Of a DNA stretch of 13,375 nucleotides, positions 6,384 to 12,969 are shown in pieces. A program made the position numbers and the translations under genes. The notes beneath the pieces are model-generated. The model was not told the DNA's origin. It made no database searches and was given only the letters and a program-made list of their open reading frames with translations. The stretch comes from an uncultured Clostridia bacterium (GTDB lineage Bacteria > Bacillota > Clostridia > Oscillospirales > Oscillospiraceae), in NCBI GenBank assembly GCA_937907975.1, contig CALEQS010000177.1, positions 1 to 13,375 on the forward strand, given 5' to 3'. The number at the start of each line of letters is the position of its first letter. Position 1 is the stretch's first letter.

Positions 6384-8607
6384 GACGCCCACCCCTCTCG
6401 TCCATCGCGCGCTGTTCCCGGCTCTGGCAGGTGAAGAGCAGGATCTGCCGCCGCTGAGAGAGCTGCTCCAGCAGCTCCAGTGCGGGCTTCAGGCGCTGAT
6501 CGTCGAAGTTGACCAGTGCCTCGTCCAGCACCAGCGGGCAGGGCTCATCCTGCGGCAGGGCCAGATCGCACACGGCCAGCCGGACGGCCAGCCAGAGCTG
6601 ATCGGCGGTGCCGCGGCTCAGGGAGATCACGTCTCGGGTGGCAACGCCGTCCCGCTCCTCTGCTCCGGCTTCCATCTCCCGGTTCAGCCGCACCTTGGCA
6701 TACCTGCCGCCGGTGAGCTGAGAGAGGTAAATGCCTGCGCGGCGGTTCAGCTCCGGGGAGAAGCGGTTGCGCATCTCTGCGTCCGCCTCCTCCAGCGCTT
6801 CCAGCGCAATGCCCAGCGCGTCATAGTCCAGATGGTAGTGCTCCAACTGCTGGTCGATGGCTTCGATCTCCGCCTGAATGGCCTCGGCTCCGCCCTTGGC
6901 GCTGTTATAGCCCATGGCCATGGACAGCTCGTTGTGGTACTGATTCAAGCGGCGCTCTGCCTCCTGGAATCCGGCCTGAGCCTGTTCCAGAGGCATGGCG
7001 GGCTGCTCCGCCAGCGCACCGGCCACGCCCTTGCCGTGGGATGCAACAGTGTCAAACAGCCGCTGGGCGTTCTCCTGCCGCTCCTCCGCTTTTTCCAGCG
7101 AGTCCAGCAGAGTGAGCGCCCGGGTGATGGCGGCGGAGAAGCCGAACACGTCCTTGACCTCCGGGGCGAAGGCGTCCACCAGGGTGCGCAGATTCGTCCA
7201 GTGGGTCTGCCGCTGCTGGGTCAGGTCGGCCTCGGCCTTTTCTGTGCGTTCCAGATCGGCGCGCAGGCGGTCCGCCTCGGCGAGCCGGGCACAGTAGTCC
7301 TCGGCGTGGGCATCCACTGCGGCCAGATCGGCGGCGTGGCAGTCGGCCAGTGCCTTCTGAATGGCGGCGGCGCATTTTTTCTTTTTCCCGCTCCAAACGA
7401 TGCCGAACACAATGGCCAGCACGGCCAGCACGCCCGCCGCGCCGAAACCGGGCAGAAATGCGCTGCCCCGGGCCAGCAGGGCCCATCCGGCTCCGCCGAT
7501 GGCCAGCACGCCGAAGATCAGCGGGAACAGCCAGCGGCTGCGCGTGGCGGTATTCTCCTGCCGTTTCAATTCCTCTACGCTGTGCCGGACCTCCTGGGCT
7601 TTGGCGCGGGCGCTGGCGGCATCTCCGGAGAACACGTTATCCTGCGCAGCCTCCTGCGCGCTTTCCAGCGCGGCTTTCGCGGGAGGGACCTCCTTGCCCG
7701 CCTGCTTCAGGCTGGCATCCACACTGCGCAACAGCGCGACTTCGTCCCGGCCCTGTTCCAGCGCCTTCTTCGGGGGGAAGCCGCCCTCTGGTACCTGCTC
7801 CTCCAGCTTCTGGAGCTGTTCCTGGGCCTGCTTCAGTTCCGCCGCCGCGCGGCCGTAAGCATCGGCCTGAGCGCTGGCACTTTGGGCCTTGTAGAGGTCC
7901 AGCTGATGCTTCAGCTTGGCGCGCAGCTCCTCATAGCGGTCAATATTCAGGCGGCTGTTGCGGATCTGGGTCGTCACATCCCGGGCGTTGTCCAGCGCCA
8001 GCTCCAGTTCACTGCGGCGGTTTTCCAACGTGGGAATGGCGCCCCGGGTGTGGTATTGGCGCTTGCGCCGCCAGTCGGACAGGGTGTCGCTGACCTGAGA
8101 GGCGGATACACCGTCCTCACCGGAGGACACCACGGCGGCCAGCCGCTTTTCCAGCTCCGGAGTCTGGCTTACCGTCAGAGCGGACTGGCCCAGAAAGGCG
8201 GAGCGCTCATACACGCTGCGGCTCACGCCGATCATCACGTCGCCCACGTTGTCTGCGTTCAGCTCAGCCACCGGCGCGCCGGTGTCGGCATAGACGGCCT
8301 CAAAGCCGCCCATGGGCGTACTGCCCTTCTGATAACGGCGGATCAGAATGTCTCGGCCGCGCCAGGAGCACAGCAGTTCGCCCTCCATGGCCGCACCGCT
8401 CCAGGGCTGATAGCGGGTCTTGTCGGCCAGAAACCCCTTCTTGTCCCGCTCACGGGTGTTCAATCCATAGAGCATGACCCGCAGAAAGGCACACCAGGTG
8501 GACTTGCCGCCCTCATTGGGCAGGGTCAGAATATTCAGCCCCTCCTCCAGTTCCAGCGTCTCATGATCCAGACTGCCGAAGGTGGCGGTCATACGTTTGA
8601 TCTTCAT
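6373..8607 (-). CDS. yhaN: SbcC/Rad50-like membrane-anchored ATPase (YhaN family)
   Basis: A 744-residue ABC-type ATPase with split halves of the head domain at the two ends. Walker A at 29-37 reads LPNEGGKST (the first Gly of the usual pattern is Leu), the signature is LSRGTADQ (663-670) and Walker B is LVLDEAL (692-698). Between lie Gln/Glu/Ala/Leu-rich coiled-coil arms (about 190-350 and 410-620). At the apex, where Rad50 has a CxxC zinc hook, there are two membrane helices instead (about 360-378 and 388-406), followed by KKKK. This is the YhaN layout, shorter than the B. subtilis protein. With the YhaO nuclease next to it, it probably works on DNA ends or structured DNA, tethered to the membrane. 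The ATG overlaps the yhaO stop (ATGA), and GGAGGAG lies just upstream. The cellular role of this family is poorly known. Confidence 0.86.
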   Translation of the reverse strand: MKIKRMTATFGSLDHETLELEEGLNILTLPNEGGKSTWCAFLRVMLYGLNTRERDKKGFLADKTRYQPWSGAAMEGELLCSWRGRDILIRRYQKGSTPMGGFEAVYADTGAPVAELNADNVGDVMIGVSRSVYERSAFLGQSALTVSQTPELEKRLAAVVSSGEDGVSASQVSDTLSDWRRKRQYHTRGAIPTLENRRSELELALDNARDVTTQIRNSRLNIDRYEELRAKLKHQLDLYKAQSASAQADAYGRAAAELKQAQEQLQKLEEQVPEGGFPPKKALEQGRDEVALLRSVDASLKQAGKEVPPAKAALESAQEAAQDNVFSGDAASARAKAQEVRHSVEELKRQENTATRSRWLFPLIFGVLAIGGAGWALLARGSAFLPGFGAAGVLAVLAIVFGIVWSGKKKKCAAAIQKALADCHAADLAAVDAHAEDYCARLAEADRLRADLERTEKAEADLTQQRQTHWTNLRTLVDAFAPEVKDVFGFSAAITRALTLLDSLEKAEERQENAQRLFDTVASHGKGVAGALAEQPAMPLEQAQAGFQEAERRLNQYHNELSMAMGYNSAKGGAEAIQAEIEAIDQQLEHYHLDYDALGIALEALEEADAEMRNRFSPELNRRAGIYLSQLTGGRYAKVRLNREMEAGAEERDGVATRDVISLSRGTADQLWLAVRLAVCDLALPQDEPCPLVLDEALVNFDDQRLKPALELLEQLSQRRQILLFTCQSREQRAMDERGGRHAQ

Positions 8608-9701
8608 CGGGGCTCCTCCCTCCCCTCAAGCGCGCTCAGGCCGAACCAGGCGGCCCGCTCCAGCATGGCCAGATCTTCCGGCGCGGCGTTCTCCATGCGC
8701 TTTTTCATGTTGCGCAGGAACAGGCCGGTCAGATTGTCCTCCTCCAGCCGGTCCCACAGGCCGGTCTCCAGCAGGGTGTTGTCCATGACAGACGCATCAA
8801 AGAATTTTTTCTCCACCAGTGCGTTCAGGGCCCGCAGATCCAGCTCGGCGTCCTTTCGTTCACCGGTGAGGCGAAAGCGGTAAATGTCCTGTCCGGACCC
8901 GGCGGGGATGGCGTCCAGAATGGCGGCGGCGGGGGCCTTTCCGGTCACGTCCACCAGCACCTCCTGATAGCGCCGGGCGCAGGTGGGGACAAACTCCATC
9001 ACGGCCTTGTTTGGCTCTACCGTGCCCACCAGCACGCCTTTTTCGCCGGTCTCGTCAAAGCCCCGGCCCTCGGGGCAGCCGCAGTAGGCCCAGCTGGTGC
9101 CGTCTTTGCTCCACACCTCTGTGAAGGTGTGGACATGGCCCAAGGCCACATAATCCATGCCGGTGGCGGCGATCTGCTCCGCAGTCACTGCGCCATAACG
9201 GCTTTTGGCCGCATTCAGGTCGCCGTGGAACACCATGAGCCGGGTCAGACCCTCGTCGTAGTCCGGCTTGAAATGCTCCAGCGGGGAGGTGTCCCGATAT
9301 TTGGAGGTAAAGGCATTGCCGTAAACCACCGCATTCAGCTCCGGCAGCTCCACGCGCTCAAAATAGTCTGAGTGGAAAATATGCACATTGTCCGGCCAGC
9401 GCACGGAGGCGTAAGGGGAGAAGTCGGAATAAGGATCGTGGTTGCCCGGGGCGATGAAGATGCGGGCCTTCATCCGGCCGAACACCTCCGCCAGCATACG
9501 GGTCGTCTCATAGTAGACGCCGTCGCCGTCGAAAAGGTCACCGGCGATGAGTACCACATCTACGCCGCGCTCTTCTGCCAGTGCGGCGATCTTGTCCAGC
9601 AGACCCCGCTGTTCCTCCCGCCGGGTCTGCGCTTTTTCAGCGCTCAGACCCCGGAAGGGAGAGTCCAGATGCAGGTCGCCGGTATGTAACACTCGAATCA
9701 T
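8604..9701 (-). CDS. yhaO: SbcD/Mre11-like metallophosphoesterase nuclease (YhaO family)
   Basis: A 365-residue calcineurin-like phosphoesterase of the DNA exonuclease type. Metal ligands seen in order: Asp9 and His11 (GDLH), Asp55 (AGDLFD), Asn87-His88 (GNHD), His159 (FHGD) and His189/His191 (GHVH). The C-terminal part, from about 260, is the capping or partner-binding region. It is the nuclease partner of the ATPase encoded just downstream, as SbcD is of SbcC. The start at 9701 (MIRVLHTGDLH) is chosen over an ATG 25 codons upstream: AGGAGTGAG lies directly before it, the protein then begins as the family does, and the longer form would run into the ymdB coding region. It is separated from the ymdB stop by only 4 bases. 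Confidence 0.9.
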   Translation of the reverse strand: MIRVLHTGDLHLDSPFRGLSAEKAQTRREEQRGLLDKIAALAEERGVDVVLIAGDLFDGDGVYYETTRMLAEVFGRMKARIFIAPGNHDPYSDFSPYASVRWPDNVHIFHSDYFERVELPELNAVVYGNAFTSKYRDTSPLEHFKPDYDEGLTRLMVFHGDLNAAKSRYGAVTAEQIAATGMDYVALGHVHTFTEVWSKDGTSWAYCGCPEGRGFDETGEKGVLVGTVEPNKAVMEFVPTCARRYQEVLVDVTGKAPAAAILDAIPAGSGQDIYRFRLTGERKDAELDLRALNALVEKKFFDASVMDNTLLETGLWDRLEEDNLTGLFLRNMKKRMENAAPEDLAMLERAAWFGLSALEGREEPR

Positions 9702-9705
9702 ATAC

Positions 9706-10485
9706 TCACTCCTGCAAGTCCACCCGCTGAGCACGGATGCACTGTTTTGTATTGGTATCGATCGTAAAGAGGACACTTTCCAGCTTGCACCTGCCCGGCG
9801 CGGCTTCGTAGCGCTGGGGCAGGCCGCCCAGAAATAGGTTGATGGACTGCTCCGGCCGGATGCCCAGAATGGAATTGGCCGGGCCGGTCATACCCAGATC
9901 GGTGACATGGCCGGTGCCCTTTGGCAGGATCTTCACATCCGCCGTGGGCACATGGGTGTGGGTGCCCCAAACGGCGCTGACCCGGCCGTCCAGATACCAG
10001 CCCAGTGCCAGTTTTTCACTGGTGGCCTCGGCGTGAAAATCCACGAGCACGATGTCGGCATCCTTCTGCTCCAGCAGCCGGTCAGCGGTAGTGAAGGGAT
10101 TCTCTGCATTGGGATTCAGCTCCACCCGGCCGATGAGGTTCATTACGCCGATGCGCAGACCGCGGGGACCGTCGAACACGCCGTAGCCCCGCCCGGGCAG
10201 CCGTTGGGAAAAGTTGGCCGGGCGCAGAACGCAGGGGGCGTCGTCCAGATAGTCGGCAATCTGCAGCTTGCCCCAGGTGTGGTTGCCCAGTGTCACCACG
10301 TCAGCACCGCTGTCCAGAATGGCCTCTGCCTGTCGGGGCAGAAGTCCGTTTCCGGCGGCATTTTCGCCATTTACCACAGTAAAATGGACGCCTTTTTCCC
10401 GCTTGAGCCGGGGCAGGCGGCGCTCCAGAAAGTCAAGTCCGGCCTGAGAGACCACGTCTCCCACGGCGAGTACGTTCAGTTCCAC
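9706..10485 (-). CDS. ymdB: YmdB-family metallophosphoesterase (2',3'-cyclic nucleotide phosphodiesterase)
   Basis: A 259-residue protein of the YmdB/TIGR00282 family. In B. subtilis YmdB hydrolyses 2',3'-cyclic nucleotides and affects biofilm and sporulation gene expression. Ligands: Asp10 (VGD), Glu41-Asn42 (NGEN), Asn68-His69 (LGNHTW), His151 (FHAE) and His176/His178 (GTHTH). All expected residues are present, so it should be active. The start is a GTG at 10485, chosen because GGAGG sits 7 bases upstream and the protein then begins close to the catalytic GD, as is usual; a start 19 codons further upstream lies inside the promoter region. It is the first gene of a four-gene minus-strand operon (ymdB-yhaO-yhaN-lepB). 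In many Firmicutes ymdB is instead beside rny, the RNase Y gene, so this neighbourhood differs. Confidence 0.9.
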   Translation of the reverse strand: MELNVLAVGDVVSQAGLDFLERRLPRLKREKGVHFTVVNGENAAGNGLLPRQAEAILDSGADVVTLGNHTWGKLQIADYLDDAPCVLRPANFSQRLPGRGYGVFDGPRGLRIGVMNLIGRVELNPNAENPFTTADRLLEQKDADIVLVDFHAEATSEKLALGWYLDGRVSAVWGTHTHVPTADVKILPKGTGHVTDLGMTGPANSILGIRPEQSINLFLGGLPQRYEAAPGRCKLESVLFTIDTNTKQCIRAQRVDLQE

Positions 10486-10521
10486 GCTCGTTCCTCCAAA
10501 TACGCATAATACTACATTTAT

Positions 10522-10550
10522 AGTATAAGCGAAAATCGGCAAATGCGCAA
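10522..10550 (-). promoter_or_regulatory. Sigma-A promoter of the ymdB-yhaO-yhaN-lepB operon
   Basis: On the minus strand: TTGCGC (10550-10545), 17 bases, TATACT (10527-10522). Both boxes match at four or more positions, with ideal spacing. Transcription should start near 10515, giving a leader of about 30 bases before the GTG start of ymdB. Its -35 box lies only 3 bases from the sleB terminator. Confidence 0.7.
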
Positions 10551-10553
10551 CGG

Positions 10554-10579
10554 AAAAGGACGCCCCTAGGCGTCCTTTT
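10554..10579 (-). terminator. Rho-independent terminator after sleB
   Basis: A perfect 11-bp stem (AAAAGGACGCC at 10554-10564, GGCGTCCTTTT at 10569-10579) has a 4-base CCTA loop on the plus strand. On the minus strand the stem is followed by TTTT, and it lies 24 bases past the sleB stop. It separates sleB from the promoter of ymdB. Confidence 0.8.
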
Positions 10580-10603
10580 CTGTGAAAAAACTTTTAAATT
10601 TTG

Positions 10604-11275
10604 TCAGGAACAGAACCGATGCCGTCCAATCACGGTGATGAGGGGGCGGGACCAGATCCACGCGCTGGTGGCCGTGTCAGGGTTGAAGTAGTAGATCGCG
10701 CCGCCGGTGGGGTCGGCACCGTTGAGCGCGTCCCGCGCGGCCTGAAACGCCGAGTCGGCGATGGGCTGGTCGATCTGGCCGTCCACCATGCAGGTGAAGG
10801 CCCCCTGCTCATAGACGACACCGGCAATGGTGTTGGGGAAGGAGGGGTGCTCCACCCGGTTCAGAATGACCGCGCCAACCGCCACCTGGCCGCTGTACGG
10901 CTCACCCCGGGCCTCGGCGGAGATCACCTTGGCCAGCAGGTACACATCACCGCTCCCGTTGTTGCCGGAGCTGGAGTCCGTGGAGGACATCCCCAGCGCC
11001 CGCTGGGTGGCACTGCCCACCACGCCGTCCGCCGTCAGGCTGTTCTTGCGCTGGAAGTATTTGACCGCCTCGGTGGTCTTGCTGCCGAAGATGCCATCCA
11101 CGCCGCCGGAGTAATAGCCCCAGTTTTTCAGCTTGGTCTGGATGGTGGTCACAGCGCTGCCCCGGTCGCCCTGCCGATAAGCGGCCGCCGAAGCGGGGAG
11201 GACGAGCATGGTCAGCGCGGCTGCGGCGGTCAATGCCAGAAGCAGAAACCGGCGCATCAGATTGGAATGTTTCAT
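10604..11275 (-). CDS. sleB: SleB-type spore cortex-lytic / cell wall hydrolase
   Basis: A 223-residue exported hydrolase. A signal peptide (1-31, cut near PASA-AA), a peptidoglycan-binding repeat (about 34-94, with QGDRGSAV, GVDGIFGSKTTEAV and DGVVGSAT), a Ser/Gly/Asn linker (97-110) and a SleB-type Hydrolase_2 domain (about 112-222) follow in order. The domain has the EARGE motif with catalytic Glu121, then GAVILNRVEHPSFPNTI and the closing YYFNPDTATSAWIWSR. SleB is a lytic transglycosylase that cuts muramic-lactam cortex during germination. That role fits the sigma-G-like promoter just upstream. Related hydrolases exist in non-spore-formers, so vegetative wall work is possible. There is no ypeB gene beside it, unlike in Bacillus. 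The ribosome binding site is modest (GGAAGAG, 5 bases from ATG). Confidence 0.9.
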   Translation of the reverse strand: MKHSNLMRRFLLLALTAAAALTMLVLPASAAAYRQGDRGSAVTTIQTKLKNWGYYSGGVDGIFGSKTTEAVKYFQRKNSLTADGVVGSATQRALGMSSTDSSSGNNGSGDVYLLAKVISAEARGEPYSGQVAVGAVILNRVEHPSFPNTIAGVVYEQGAFTCMVDGQIDQPIADSAFQAARDALNGADPTGGAIYYFNPDTATSAWIWSRPLITVIGRHRFCS

Positions 11276-11316
11276 GTTCTCTTCCGACCTTTCGCCTTTT
11301 TTGTGCTTTGCGGCTC

Positions 11317-11346
11317 TAGTATGACCCGGCAGGATCGGAAGTATAC
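11317..11346 (-). promoter_or_regulatory. Candidate sigma-G (forespore) promoter of sleB
   Basis: On the minus strand: GTATA (11346-11342), exactly 18 bases, CATACTA (11323-11317). The published B. subtilis sigma-G pattern is gHATR, 18 bases, CATnnTA, and every fixed position matches. No sigma-A promoter of quality lies in the 88 bases between the two genes. Transcription would start near 11310, 35 bases from the start codon. sleB is a sigma-G gene in Bacillus, which agrees. Short motifs can match by chance, but match, spacing and gene identity all agree. Confidence 0.65.
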
Positions 11347-11363
11347 ATTTTATTATAATTTTT

Positions 11364-11969
11364 TTATTCCATGCCCAGCAGAGCCCGCTCCTCTGGGGTC
11401 AGAGGGCGGTATTCACCGGGAGTCAGCGTTTCGTCCAGTGCGATGCCCGCAAACTCTGTCCGTCGGAGCCAGACTACGGTGCAGCCCACCGCTTCAAACA
11501 TCCGCTTGACCTGATGACGCTTGCCCTCGGTGAGCCAGAGCGCGCATTTTACGGCAGAGGCGTGGGGCGACTCCTGCAGCAGGTGCTGCCGGTTTTCAAA
11601 GAGCGGCTCCGGGATGTCGGCCAGCTCCGCCCGCTCCAGCACCTCCACCCGGGCGGGCTTTGTCGGTTCCGTCAGGCCCTTGAGTTGGACGCCGGCGCGC
11701 AGCTGACTGAGCTCACCTTCGCCCAGTGTGCCTGCCGCCCAGAGAAGATATTGTTTCTCTACATGGTTTTCCGGGTCGAGCAGGCGGTGGTTCAGCTTGC
11801 CGTCATCGGTGATGAGCAGAAGTCCTTCCGTGTTTTTGTCCAGCCGCCCCAGCGGGAAGAGCGTTTCCCGCAGCGCGGCGGGAAAATAGTCCATCACGGT
11901 GGTGTGCTCCGCATCCTTCCTGGCCGAAACACAGCCGACCGGCTTATAAAAATGGTAATAATGGTGCAT
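11364..11969 (-). CDS. RsuA/RluE-type rRNA pseudouridine synthase lacking the S4 domain
   Basis: A 201-residue pseudouridine synthase, which isomerises a specific uridine of ribosomal RNA. The catalytic aspartate lies in GRLDKNTEGLLLITDDG (about 41-57 from the chosen start). The N-terminal FYKPVGCVSA block and the C-terminal EGKRHQVKRMFEAVG motif are those of the RsuA/RluB/E/F group. It begins directly at the catalytic domain, with no S4 RNA-binding domain, as in RluE (23S rRNA U2457 in E. coli). Whether the target is 16S or 23S cannot be told. The ATG at 11969 is chosen over one 12 codons upstream because GGGAGG precedes it at 8 bases and the family motif starts at once. It may be transcribed on into sleB, as no terminator is visible between the two genes. 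Confidence 0.87.
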   Translation of the reverse strand: MHHYYHFYKPVGCVSARKDAEHTTVMDYFPAALRETLFPLGRLDKNTEGLLLITDDGKLNHRLLDPENHVEKQYLLWAAGTLGEGELSQLRAGVQLKGLTEPTKPARVEVLERAELADIPEPLFENRQHLLQESPHASAVKCALWLTEGKRHQVKRMFEAVGCTVVWLRRTEFAGIALDETLTPGEYRPLTPEERALLGME

Positions 11970-12016
11970 TGCAGTGCCTCCCGCCTCGGTTTTTGCTTTG
12001 TACAAAATGTGAATAC

Positions 12017-12045
12017 ATTATAATGTATGATAATTTGTTTGACAA
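12017..12045 (-). promoter_or_regulatory. Sigma-A promoter of the pseudouridine synthase gene, with a palindrome over the -10 box
   Basis: On the minus strand: TTGTCA (12045-12040), 17 bases, TATAAT (12022-12017), nearly full consensus. The -10 box sits inside a perfect 16-base palindrome, ATACATTATAATGTAT (12013-12028), a place where a dimeric repressor could bind. By its symmetry, the palindrome also gives TATAAT on the plus strand (12019-12024), but the possible -35 for that direction is poor (spacing 15). Confidence 0.8.
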
Positions 12046-12074
12046 TCCGCCGCACAGAACGATGAACAACGAAA

Positions 12075-12110
12075 CGCCCGCCGGGATCAATTCTTTGATC
12101 GCGGCGGGCG
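12075..12110 (-). terminator. Strong GC-rich hairpin, terminator-like on the minus strand
   Basis: 16-base arms (CGCCCGCCGGGATCAA at 12075-12090, TTGATCGCGGCGGGCG at 12095-12110) pair with a single G-G mismatch around a TTCT loop. On the minus strand it is followed by TTTCGTTGTT, a passable U-rich tail. It lies 30 bases upstream of the pseudouridine synthase promoter and could shield it, or could belong to an unrecognised RNA. No gene that it would end is visible upstream. Confidence 0.5.
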
Positions 12111-12427
12111 CATAAACGGAGCACCGAACGCTTCCGTGTGATTTTGGTCCTGCCCCGCAGCGGCGGCTGCTGCCGCGGGGCACGGTGTTTTGAGAGAGAA
12201 AAGAGAGAGAGGGATATGTTTCGAGGTTTCCTGTCCACGCTCATAGGATAGCATTTCAGGGGTGCGTAATGTTGGATAAACTGGGAAGATTCTGTGAAGG
12301 AACTATGAATTTCCTGATTCGGCAAGATAATTTTGAAAATTGAAAGTGAGATATTGAGAGATATAAAGAGAAAATAAATGAAAATGGAAGACAGTAAAAT
12401 GATAAATTAAAATACTGAATTTTTTGG
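12111..12427. other. Gene-free stretch with a second hairpin and an AT-rich part
   Basis: I see no believable gene here. Open frames lack ribosome binding sites and family likeness. A second hairpin lies at 12151-12182: TGCCCCGCAGCGGC pairs with GCTGCCGCGGGGCA around GGCT, with one A-C mismatch and one G-U pair. It is followed by a polypurine GA tract (about 12192-12213) and then AT-rich DNA up to the rplM promoter. The last 60 bases are A-rich enough to act as an UP element. No tRNA, SRP, tmRNA or RNase P RNA motifs were recognised. Confidence 0.5.
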
Positions 12428-12456
12428 TTGACACTGGATTTTTGTTGTGGTATAAC
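12428..12456 (+). promoter_or_regulatory. Sigma-A promoter of rplM-rpsI
   Basis: TTGACA (12428-12433) is full consensus; 17 bases later is TATAAC (12451-12456). A/T-rich DNA precedes it, which suits a strong ribosomal promoter. Transcription should begin near 12463, leaving a leader of about 60 bases. Confidence 0.88.
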
Positions 12457-12463
12457 TATACCT

Positions 12464-12496
12464 GCGCCTGAATGGCGCTTGCTTTGTTTTTACAAA
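12464..12496 (+). promoter_or_regulatory. rplM: Possible rplM leader hairpin (L13-leader-like)
   Basis: GCGCC (12464-12468) pairs with GGCGC (12474-12478) around TGAAT, right at the start of the transcript. A T-rich stretch follows, ending in a small TTTGT/ACAAA hairpin (12483-12496). Low-GC Gram-positive bacteria are known to have a structured L13 leader in this position that lets the protein control its own operon. The stem here is only 5 bp, so a true L13 leader is a guess; an early terminator is also conceivable. Confidence 0.35.
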
Positions 12497-12524
12497 ATAT
12501 CATTATATATTGGAGGGAAACACC

Positions 12525-12953
12525 ATGTCCACTTACATGGCTCACAAGGAGACTGTTACCCGCAAGTGGTATATCCTTGACGCGGCTGGCAGGCCTCTGG
12601 GCAAGACCGCCGCTACCGCCGCCCACCTGCTGCGCGGCAAGCATAAGCCCGAGTACACTCCCAACGTTGACTGCGGCGATTTCGTCATTGTCCTCAACAC
12701 TGCCGAGGCTGTCCTCACCGGCAAGAAGGGCGAGCAGAAGTTCTATCGTCATCACTCTGGCTGGACCGGCGGTCTGAAGGAGACCAAGTACCGCATCCTG
12801 ATGCAGGAGAAGCCCGAGTTCGCGATGGAGATCGCCGTCAAGGGTATGATGCCCAAGAACAGCCTGGGTGCTTCCGCGCTCCGCCGCCTGCGTGTCTATC
12901 GTGGCGCTGAGCACAACAACGCTGCTCAGAAGCCCGAAGTCTACGAAGGTTAA
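12525..12953 (+). CDS. rplM: 50S ribosomal protein L13
   Basis: A 142-residue protein of normal length for L13, an early assembly protein of the large subunit. Typical segments are WYILDAAGRPLGKTAATAAHLLRGK (N-terminal third), VDCGDFVIVLNTAEAVLTGKK and, near the end, GMMPKNSLGASALRRLRVYRG. The ATG at 12525 is used because TGGAGGG (12511-12517) lies 7 bases ahead; an in-frame TTG at 12510 overlaps that binding site. It is followed 16 bases later by rpsI, its usual partner. The codon choice is strongly biased (AAG, CTG, CGC/CGT, GCC/GCT), as in highly expressed genes. Confidence 0.97.
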   Translation: MSTYMAHKETVTRKWYILDAAGRPLGKTAATAAHLLRGKHKPEYTPNVDCGDFVIVLNTAEAVLTGKKGEQKFYRHHSGWTGGLKETKYRILMQEKPEFAMEIAVKGMMPKNSLGASALRRLRVYRGAEHNNAAQKPEVYEG

Positions 12954-12969
12954 GAGGAGGTAGTCAATC

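Noticed and set aside
6384..6392. GTG at 6392 as the lepB start.
   Set aside because: The Shine-Dalgarno sequence would touch the codon directly; the ATG at 6383 has proper spacing.
6376..8883. Long plus-strand open frame of 835 codons opposite yhaN.
   Set aside because: It is a mirror of a GC-rich coding sequence. The minus-strand product has Walker A, signature and Walker B motifs in order, while this one is low-complexity Gln/Gly/Ala/Leu with no motif.
9702..9776. An ATG 25 codons upstream as the yhaO start.
   Set aside because: It lies inside the ymdB coding region and the extra residues match nothing in the family; the start at 9701 has a good ribosome binding site.
12192..12213. GA-rich tract as a possible repeat array.
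   Set aside because: It is a short, impure polypurine run without unit structure; nothing like a CRISPR or tandem array was seen.
11894..12325. Minus-strand open frame of 143 codons before the pseudouridine synthase gene.
   Set aside because: It crosses two hairpins and the strong promoter at 12017-12045, overlaps the synthase start out of frame, and has no recognisable content.
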